The position numbers were made by a program, and so were the translations under genes. A stretch of 64,000 nt of DNA from Synergistaceae bacterium (GTDB taxonomy: Bacteria; Synergistota; Synergistia; Synergistales; Aminobacteriaceae), in contig JAISLU010000001.1 of assembly GCA_031277095.1 (NCBI GenBank), forward strand, positions 1 through 64,000, read 5' to 3'. The notes beneath the pieces are model-generated. The model was not told the DNA's origin, ran no database searches, and saw nothing but the letters and a program-made list of their open reading frames with translations. Shown here one piece after another: positions 56,985-64,000 of this stretch; position 1 is the first letter of the stretch; every line of letters begins with the position of its first letter.

Positions 56985-58881
56985 TGTAAAGCCTCCTTCT
57001 TTTGGCAAAGGGTTTGTATTCCAGCGTCCCGCTTTCGTAAAATTTCCCCATGAACTCCACGTAATGAAGCCGTGCCGCGTGCAGGGAAGATCCTCCGATA
57101 GCCAGGACGAAGTTCAAAAGGTGAATGGCGAACGCCATGAAAAAACCCAGCACGGGAATTTCGATCACGTCCACGAACATGCTGGCGACCATAGCGAGAA
57201 TTGCGGAGGACAGTCCGATGGCGGCGATGCGGATATAGCTGATGATATTGCCGATAGTCCCCAGAGATTCCACGATCCCCCCGATTCCCCCTCCCCACAG
57301 CAGAAAAATCACGCCGAAGACCAGCAGCATGACAGGTATGGAGAAAAGCGCGGCGGGCAGCTTCGAGCGCAGCGCCACCAACGCCGAAACCATGGCGAGG
57401 ATAACCAGCAAACTTCCCAGGCGCTCCATCCAGAGGTGGCGGTGCCGGTTCCGAATACCCTCGATCATGCCGATGAGGAGTCCAAGAAAAACGTGACCTC
57501 CGCCCAAGGCTACGCTGAACACCATGACGGGCCCCACCGTGTGGGCTCTGTCCACCCACAGCGGCTCCATGTGCAGCAATCGGTGCCCCACATCCCCGAA
57601 AAGCTCGCCGAACACCCCTCCCCACGCAATGCTCCAGAACGCCAGGAAGAGGAGAATGACGCCCACATCGTGCATAACTTCCGAACGCTTTTGCTTCAGG
57701 TACCAGCCCAGCCACAAAACCAGTACACCGTAACCGATATCCCCCACCATGCAGCCCGCGAAAAAGGGGAAAAAAACGCCTATCAGGAAGGAGGGGTCAT
57801 AGGCGCTGTAATGGGGCACTCGCAGAAGTTTCAAAAACAACTCGAAAGGCTTGAAAAGAGAGTGGTTCTGAAGGGCGGTGGGGACCGCTCCGTCCTTGGC
57901 CGGGTCGGGCGGACGGGAGCGCAAGACGACGGCGTCGCCGAAGTCCTCCTTCAAGGTCGCCTGGGTGCGGGCGAGGTCGCTTTCCGGTATCCAACCCTTC
58001 AAACTGAAAAAATCGTCGTTTTCTTCGGCGGACAGCTCCATGAGAAGCTGCTCCAGCCGTTCGTCCAGCAGGATGTAAACAGCGGCCAGGTTCGCCCCCC
58101 ACTGGTCGGACAATTGTCGGAGTTCCTGCTTGTTTTCTCTCATCCGCGTGGGCAGGCTTCTCAGTATTCTCCGTATCCTCGATGCCGCTGTCACCAGTGG
58201 CTCTCCCTCGTAATTCTCCGGCAAGCGCCATAGAGTTCCCCTCAGCTCCTCCGCGGAGGTTCTGAGGCTCGACTGTATTTCGGGGGAAGCGCTGGTGACG
58301 AGAAAAGCCGACCCGTCCGCAAGTTCGAAGGAGTGGTAGCGAAACCAGGGCTTCTCATGTCCGCTGGGCAAAGAATCCAAGTCTCCGTTTATTTTGGAGA
58401 CAAGGGTATGCTGAGCCTGACGTGAAAGCTGCCAAATGAGGACTTCGCCCCGGGAAAAACGTTCTTGCTCCAAAAACGCCCGGGCATGGGTCAAAATGAG
58501 GTTGGTTTTCCGCAGTTTCGTAAAAAGAGCCTGTACCTTCTCCTGGCCTTCGTCGATTCGGGAAAGGCGCGATTGGATGCGCTCGAGGCTTCTGTCGATC
58601 TCCGCCATCATAAACTCCAAGTCGCCGAAAAGATTATAACGAACGTTTTCGACGAAAGCGTCGGTCAATTTCCTCCATTCATCCCACTTGAGCGCCTCGA
58701 TCAGGCCCAGCACCCTCCCCCTCTGATCTCTCAGCTTTTTCAGCAGAAGGCTGTCGTCCGTCATGTCGTCCGGCAGCACGTTGTCCAGGTGGAAAACCCC
58801 CAGCTCGTAGAGCCGCCCGGCAATCGCCGATTTTTTATCCTTCACTCCCCACAGAACGACCCTGGCCATTCGTTTTATCAC
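56977..58881 (-). CDS. atpI: V-type ATP synthase subunit I
   Basis: KMARVVLWGVKD N-terminus; SLKGWIPESD; C-terminal TM domain PFFAGCMVGDIGYG, FGELFGD, LNFVLAIGGSSLHAARLHYVEFMGKFYESG. Confidence 0.93.
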   Translation of the reverse strand: MIKRMARVVLWGVKDKKSAIAGRLYELGVFHLDNVLPDDMTDDSLLLKKLRDQRGRVLGLIEALKWDEWRKLTDAFVENVRYNLFGDLEFMMAEIDRSLERIQSRLSRIDEGQEKVQALFTKLRKTNLILTHARAFLEQERFSRGEVLIWQLSRQAQHTLVSKINGDLDSLPSGHEKPWFRYHSFELADGSAFLVTSASPEIQSSLRTSAEELRGTLWRLPENYEGEPLVTAASRIRRILRSLPTRMRENKQELRQLSDQWGANLAAVYILLDERLEQLLMELSAEENDDFFSLKGWIPESDLARTQATLKEDFGDAVVLRSRPPDPAKDGAVPTALQNHSLFKPFELFLKLLRVPHYSAYDPSFLIGVFFPFFAGCMVGDIGYGVLVLWLGWYLKQKRSEVMHDVGVILLFLAFWSIAWGGVFGELFGDVGHRLLHMEPLWVDRAHTVGPVMVFSVALGGGHVFLGLLIGMIEGIRNRHRHLWMERLGSLLVILAMVSALVALRSKLPAALFSIPVMLLVFGVIFLLWGGGIGGIVESLGTIGNIISYIRIAAIGLSSAILAMVASMFVDVIEIPVLGFFMAFAIHLLNFVLAIGGSSLHAARLHYVEFMGKFYESGTLEYKPFAKRRRLYND

Positions 58882-59276
58882 GCGCTATCGCCCCCCTCCC
58901 CCAGAGTGTCCGCGCTCTCGAAAAAAGGCAGCAGCCCGTCGAACGCGTCTTTCGCCAGAACATCGAGAAATTTTTCGTCCCACAACCGCTCTCGGAGGCG
59001 TGTTTTCCAATCGGCAAACGCCGCTTCCGCCTCTTCCCGGTCTTGGGCGAGGCGCTCTTCCACGTCCTTCTCTTCCATGCGGGCGATCTCGATCGTTCGG
59101 TCGGACATGGCGTTCAAACGCCATAACGTTTCTTCTTTGAACCGCTCGAACTCGATTTTTTTGCCTTCCATGTCCTCGGCCAGTCGCCTGCGCACGTTCT
59201 CCAGCTTGTCTCCCGTCTCCAGAAGGGTATCCGGCGTATTGGACAGAGTATCCGAGGCTGCCGATTTATCCGACAT
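58878..59276 (-). CDS. Coiled-coil protein, probable V-ATPase peripheral stalk (G/H-like)
   Basis: Highly charged helical 132 aa, overlaps atpI start by 4 bp. Confidence 0.5.
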   Translation of the reverse strand: MSDKSAASDTLSNTPDTLLETGDKLENVRRRLAEDMEGKKIEFERFKEETLWRLNAMSDRTIEIARMEEKDVEERLAQDREEAEAAFADWKTRLRERLWDEKFLDVLAKDAFDGLLPFFESADTLGEGGDSA

Positions 59277-59730
59277 TGCGGCTGTATCCTTCGAGCATGA
59301 AGTTCCAGAGCATCTTGCGATCGATAATGCCCACCAATATGCCGTCCTCTACGACAGGAAGGCGGCGGAGATGTTTGCGTATCATCAAGTCGGCTATGGA
59401 CATCAGGCTCACATAGGGCTCGACGGCCACGGGAGATTTGGTCATATAGTCCTTGACAGGAAGTTTCCCCAGCTTTTCCAGCTGCCTCACGAATTCTTCC
59501 TCTTCCCCACTCAAAAACGAGCTTTGAGTGAGGACCTCGAGGTACGACGGCGTCGCGGCGCGTAAAATATCGGTTTCGGACAAAAATCCGACAAGACGCC
59601 AATTCATGTCGACAACAGGCAGACCGGCAACGTTATGAGAATAAAAAATGTCGATAGCTTCGCTGATGGTGCTGTGCTCCATAACGACCGTCAGGTCGCG
59701 GTCCATGAGTTCGCCGACTGTAGTGATCAT
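59266..59730 (-). CDS. Two-CBS-domain protein
   Basis: MITTVGELMDRDLTVVMEHSTISEAIDIFYSHNVAGLPVVDMNWRLVGFLSETDILRA ... VKDYMTKSPVAVEPYVSLMSIADLMIRKHLRRLPVVEDGILVGII. Confidence 0.92.
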   Translation of the reverse strand: MITTVGELMDRDLTVVMEHSTISEAIDIFYSHNVAGLPVVDMNWRLVGFLSETDILRAATPSYLEVLTQSSFLSGEEEEFVRQLEKLGKLPVKDYMTKSPVAVEPYVSLMSIADLMIRKHLRRLPVVEDGILVGIIDRKMLWNFMLEGYSRNVG

Positions 59731-61520
59731 CCGCGATCTTCCCCCTTCCAAGTGTAGAGACCTATGCGCGTCGCCAGAACCCGGGCGACGAAAAAGAACA
59801 ATCTCACATCTTTTTTCCAGCGATATGGCTCCTGGCACAGCCTGAAAAACCATTCCAGCCCCAATTTTTGCAGTATTCGCGGTGAACGTTTCAGGTGGCC
59901 GGACAGGACGTCGAATGCCCCTCCTACCCCGACGGCCAAGACGCTGCCCAAACTCTTCCCGTGACGGTCTACCCACTTCTCCTGCCGGGGGATGCCCATC
60001 GCCACGAAAAGGATTTTCGCCCCGGAGTGGGCGACGACGTCCGCCACGGAGGGGTCGTCCATGGCGAAATAACCGTCCCGGGCCCCCGCCACCACCAGCC
60101 CGGGATATCGCGCCGCCAGCGCTTTGGAGCAAGTCAGAGCCGTCTTGCCCCGGGAGCCCAGAAAATAAACCGGCCATCCCTCCGCCGCCGCCATCCGGCA
60201 AAGCTGTTCGGCAAAATCGATCCCCGTCACGCGCTCTTGTATGGGCATTCCCAAAAATCGCAGCCCCCACAAAAGGCCGACACCGTCCGACAAAACCATG
60301 GCGGAATGTCTTAAAATGCGGTGGTATTCGGGATCGCAAACCGCCTCGTCCATCCCCAAGGCATTGACGGTGGACACCAGCTTCGTTTCCTTTTTCGTTT
60401 CCCCCGAAGACAAGATCAGGCCTCTGGCTCTTGCCAGAGCGTAATTGAGAGACATGTTGTCGATGTGAACACCCCACAAACAGGGTTTCCCGTGGAACAT
60501 GGGAGAGCGGTTCCTGTACTTGAACGCCAGAGGAACGACCACCACGAGAACGAAGGCCCCTCCCCACCAGATCCAGGCCGTGTAATCTCCCGAGTACTGA
60601 GACAGAGCCGTCGCGATGCCCAGAAAAGCGCACAGGCCGGCTATGAAGCGCACCGCGTCGGGGTGTTCCAGTCCGTTTCGGATCAATTTCCGGTAAAGCC
60701 GCTCCGTTCCGTGGGGCGTGTCGGAAAAAAACAGATTAGCCAAGTGCAAAGAGGCCTCCGCCATGGGAATGGCAAAAAGTCCTAAAGACAAATAAAGCAT
60801 GGAGCTGAACACGATGCCCTTACTGACCCCCAATATCGCCGTCCCCGCGGCCAGAGTGCCCCACATCGCCGACATGGTCCTGCCGGCCTGACGGTAAAAA
60901 TCGCTGAAACGGCTCCAAAAGGCCCCCAAAAGAACCAGCCCGGCAAAGGACATGAAAAAGGCGTCCTCCATCCCCCGGACGGCCAGAACCACGGAAATCA
61001 GCATGAGGGAAAACGTCACGGCCAGCATGTACCCCACCAGGCCGGGAATAGCGTCCAACTGCTGGAGAATGACGGGAAAGAGCGCGAACCACAGAGTAGT
61101 GACGATAACCGACGTCAACGGTGTCAAATAAATGTACTCTCCGTCGACGAAGCTGATGAAGCTGATGGAAGGTCCGAACAGAGCGCAGCAAAAACCGATG
61201 AAAAGATATCCCCATCTTCCCGGGCGTCCCGGCCAGAAGTTTTCCGTCAGGCCGACGATCCCCGCGAGAAAAGCGGCCCCTGCGACAAACCGCGACTGCG
61301 GCGAACCGAACCAAATCGCCAGCAACAGCCATCCCCCCACCAGAAGGAGATCGCGCAAGTAAGCATACTGGCGCGGGTCGAAATATCTTTTCACCGCATA
61401 CTGAACGAGGACACACAGGGCGGCTGCGCCGACGCAACCCGCTATCATCTGCAAATCGTAGGAAACGATCAAAAAGAGTAACACCTCCGAGAAAACACTC
61501 GATTGATCGAATGGATTCAA
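59727..61520 (-). CDS. Membrane (MraY/WecA-like) domain fused to WecG/TagA/CpsF glycosyltransferase
   Basis: C-terminal LVSTVNALGMDEAVCDPEYHRILRHSAMVLSDGVGLLWGLR ... VAMGIPRQEKWVDRH...VGVGGAFDVLSGHLKRSPRILQKLGLEWFFRL; N-terminal ~10 TM segments. Confidence 0.85.
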   Translation of the reverse strand: MNPFDQSSVFSEVLLFLIVSYDLQMIAGCVGAAALCVLVQYAVKRYFDPRQYAYLRDLLLVGGWLLLAIWFGSPQSRFVAGAAFLAGIVGLTENFWPGRPGRWGYLFIGFCCALFGPSISFISFVDGEYIYLTPLTSVIVTTLWFALFPVILQQLDAIPGLVGYMLAVTFSLMLISVVLAVRGMEDAFFMSFAGLVLLGAFWSRFSDFYRQAGRTMSAMWGTLAAGTAILGVSKGIVFSSMLYLSLGLFAIPMAEASLHLANLFFSDTPHGTERLYRKLIRNGLEHPDAVRFIAGLCAFLGIATALSQYSGDYTAWIWWGGAFVLVVVVPLAFKYRNRSPMFHGKPCLWGVHIDNMSLNYALARARGLILSSGETKKETKLVSTVNALGMDEAVCDPEYHRILRHSAMVLSDGVGLLWGLRFLGMPIQERVTGIDFAEQLCRMAAAEGWPVYFLGSRGKTALTCSKALAARYPGLVVAGARDGYFAMDDPSVADVVAHSGAKILFVAMGIPRQEKWVDRHGKSLGSVLAVGVGGAFDVLSGHLKRSPRILQKLGLEWFFRLCQEPYRWKKDVRLFFFVARVLATRIGLYTWKGEDRG

Positions 61521-61633
61521 CCACTTATTTTAAACATTCAACTTGTAGACATCCAACTTTTTAGAGATTCTACTTTTAGACATTTAGACATCCAACCTCG
61601 AAAAAAACAACCAATAACGGCGCACTCTTTTTG

Positions 61634-62161
61634 CTAAACGTTTATGCTCAACGCTTTTCCGACAGGACGTTTTTTTTCTCCCACTCGGATGTTTTTCAAA
61701 AGGTTGGCCATCTCGATGGCGCTGACCGCGCAGTCTGCGCCTTTGTTTCCCGCCTTGCTGCCGGCGCGTAGAAGAGCCTGTTCCAGTGTGTCGCAGGTCA
61801 GGACGCCGAAGGCCACCGGAACGCGCTGTTCCAGGCCCACGCAGGCCAAACCCTTGGACATCTCCGCCGAAACATAATCGAAGTGGGGGGTATCCCCACG
61901 GATGACGGCTCCCAAGGCGATGATCGCGTCGTATTTTCCCGCAAGAGCCAGCTCCTTGGCGATCATAGGAAGTTCCCATGCGCCCGGAACCCAGTAAATT
62001 TCTATGTTCTGATGAGAAACGTCGTGACGCAAAAGGGCGTCCTTCGCCCCCTCCAACAGCTTATTGGAGATCAGCTCGTTGAAGCGCGAGGTGACGATCG
62101 CCACCGAAAGCCCCGTTCCTATCAGTTTTCCTTCCACTACCCGCATGACGGTACCCTCCAC
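61634..62161 (-). CDS. ribH: 6,7-dimethyl-8-ribityllumazine synthase
   Basis: [73 protein letters not shown]. Confidence 0.96.
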   Translation of the reverse strand: MEGTVMRVVEGKLIGTGLSVAIVTSRFNELISNKLLEGAKDALLRHDVSHQNIEIYWVPGAWELPMIAKELALAGKYDAIIALGAVIRGDTPHFDYVSAEMSKGLACVGLEQRVPVAFGVLTCDTLEQALLRAGSKAGNKGADCAVSAIEMANLLKNIRVGEKKRPVGKALSINV

Positions 62162-62189
62162 TTTCGTCGCAATATTTATAGTGCAGTAT

Positions 62190-63467
62190 TTATAGTGAAT
62201 GAAGCAGATGCCCCATTTTGCTTTCTTTGGTGTTCATATACCCTTCGTTGAATTTGTTGAGTTCGGTCACAAGAGGTATCCGCTCGACAATTTGAATGCC
62301 GTGTCCCTCGAGGCCGATGATCTTCTGAGGATTGTTCGTCAAAAGGCGGATTTTTTTCAGGCCGAGGTCCGTCAAAATCTGGGCTCCGATGCCGTAGTCG
62401 CGCAGGTCCGGCGCGTAGCCAAGGGCGAGGTTGGCGTCCACCGTGTCCATGCCCTCTTCCTGCAGTTTGTAAGCCTTCAATTTGTTGACGATTCCAATAC
62501 CGCGGCCCTCCTGACGCATATAAAGCAGGACACCCACGCCCTCCCCTTCGATCATTTTCAAGGCCGCGTGGAGCTGCGGACCGCAGTCGCAGCGCAGAGA
62601 GCCGAACACGTCCCCCGTCAGGCATTCGCTGTGAACCCGCACCAGCACTCCGGCATCGGAGTCGGCGGCGACATCCCCCTTCACCAGAGCGATATGAGTG
62701 CGGCAGTCGCTCTCCTCCAGGGTATTATGGTAGGCATAAGCTCGAAATTGTCCAAACTCCGTCGGCAGGTTGATCTCGACGATTTTCTCCACCAATTTTT
62801 CGCGCATGCTACGCCACGCGATGAGGTCTTTCACCGTGATCAACTTCATTCCGTGGTGCGCGGCAAAGGAAATGAGATCGGGAAGACGCGCCATCGTGCC
62901 ATCGTCTCTCATGATTTCGCAGCACAGTCCCGCCAAGGGCAGTCCCGCCAACCGAGCCAGGTCCACCGTGGCCTCCGTGTGCCCGGCGCGCTTCAAGACG
63001 CCCCCCGGCTTGGCCGCCAGAGGAAACAGGTGTCCCGGGCGATAAAAATCGTCGGGGCGAGCGCTGGGGTTTGCTAAAAGGCGGGCCGTAATGGCGCGCT
63101 CTTCCGCCGAGATCCCTGTCGTGATCCCTTCTTTGGCGTCGACCGTAACCAAAAAAGCCGTGCCGTGTTTGTCGGTTCCCTTTTTCGTCATGGGCTCCAG
63201 TTGAAGGCGCTTGGCGATTTCCTCGGAAATCGGGGCACAAATCAACCCCCGGGCATAACGGGCCATAAAGTTGACCTGGTCCGTGGTGGCGTGGACCGCC
63301 GCCATTATCAGGTCGCCCTCGTTTTCCCGGGACTCGTCGTCCACCACCAGAACCATGCGTCCTTGGCGGATATCCTCGATTGCGTCCTCGATCGGCGCAA
63401 ATTGAAAGCCGTCGTTTCTCTCCGCCGACTCTATATTTTTTTCCTCATTATCGATAACCAAGGTCAT
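62190..63467 (-). CDS. ribBA: Bifunctional DHBP synthase / GTP cyclohydrolase II
   Basis: [72 protein letters not shown]. Confidence 0.97.
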   Translation of the reverse strand: MTLVIDNEEKNIESAERNDGFQFAPIEDAIEDIRQGRMVLVVDDESRENEGDLIMAAVHATTDQVNFMARYARGLICAPISEEIAKRLQLEPMTKKGTDKHGTAFLVTVDAKEGITTGISAEERAITARLLANPSARPDDFYRPGHLFPLAAKPGGVLKRAGHTEATVDLARLAGLPLAGLCCEIMRDDGTMARLPDLISFAAHHGMKLITVKDLIAWRSMREKLVEKIVEINLPTEFGQFRAYAYHNTLEESDCRTHIALVKGDVAADSDAGVLVRVHSECLTGDVFGSLRCDCGPQLHAALKMIEGEGVGVLLYMRQEGRGIGIVNKLKAYKLQEEGMDTVDANLALGYAPDLRDYGIGAQILTDLGLKKIRLLTNNPQKIIGLEGHGIQIVERIPLVTELNKFNEGYMNTKESKMGHLLHSL

Positions 63468-63491
63468 ACATCTCCTTATTTTTTCTCATTG

Positions 63492-64000
63492 TCAATAACC
63501 AAGCTCGTACATCTCCTCGAGAGTCAGCTTGCCGGAGGCCTGGGAGCGGGTAAGAGCGGGCTCAGGATTCAGCAGCCGCTCCACGTACTTTCCGACGATG
63601 TCGGTTTCGATATTGACCAAGTCCCCCGGCTTGATCTGTCCCAACGTGCAATTTTCCAGCGTGGTCGGGATCAGTCCCACGGAAAAACCTTCGGAATCCG
63701 CGTCGATCACGGTCAAGCTGACCCCGTCCACGGCGACGGACCCTTTTGCTACAACATAGCGCATAGCGTTTTTCAAATCTTTCAAAGCGCGAAAACGCGC
63801 CTCCTTCGTCCGAGCCGGCCCCGACAATTTTTCCAGCACCGCCGTCCCGTCCACGTGTCCCTGCACCAGGTGTCCGTCCAGCCGGTCGCCCAGCTTCACC
63901 GCGCGCTCCAGGTTCACCCGGCTCCCTCGCGCCAACGCGGAAAAACGCGTCCGCCGCGCCGTCTCAGGCATCATTTCCGCGTCGAAAACGCTGCCTCTCA
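63492..64000 (-). CDS. ribE: Riboflavin synthase alpha chain, 5' part beyond window
   Basis: VNLERAVKLGDRLDGHLVQGHVDG, VAKGSVAVDGVSLTVIDAD, reading frame open to the window edge (…RGSVFDAEMMPETARR). Confidence 0.9.
   Translation of the reverse strand, partial: RGSVFDAEMMPETARRTRFSALARGSRVNLERAVKLGDRLDGHLVQGHVDGTAVLEKLSGPARTKEARFRALKDLKNAMRYVVAKGSVAVDGVSLTVIDADSEGFSVGLIPTTLENCTLGQIKPGDLVNIETDIVGKYVERLLNPEPALTRSQASGKLTLEEMYELGY

Noticed and set aside
59731-60633. Upstream extension of the CBS-domain ORF
   Set aside because: Out-of-frame overlap with the glycosyltransferase; ATGA start at 59730 is preferred.

Overview
A dense bacterial chromosomal window whose coding content looks Synergistota-like (inference only). 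It holds about 55 supportable protein genes and no rRNA, tRNA or CRISPR that I could recognise. Housekeeping genes occupy most of the window: flavodiiron protein, clpB, eno, tyrS, argF, rpmB, a V-type ATPase cluster and rib genes. Positions ~2.5-16.6 kb form an accessory-looking segment, bracketed by two same-orientation copies of a ~105-bp MITE-like repeat. The most interesting content there is a tightly coupled + strand operon at 3797-10042: a helical-repeat protein resembling the C-terminal part of SWIM-type proteins, a multi-winged-helix protein with a proline linker, a P-loop ATPase, and a fusion of a Cas4/RecB-like PD-(D/E)XK nuclease to an FtsK-type translocase. I propose it as a candidate undescribed DNA-processing/defence system. 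Other notable points: an acyl-CoA dehydrogenase-ETFalpha-rubredoxin triple fusion next to a flavodiiron protein; a V-ATPase cluster whose A subunit lacks the GER glutamate and which shows no C, F or D genes; a seven-repeat beta-propeller gene; toxin-antitoxin remnants; and an unusual density of short (9-27 bp) tandem duplications in coding and non-coding DNA. All homology calls come from reading motifs by eye; no database search was run.
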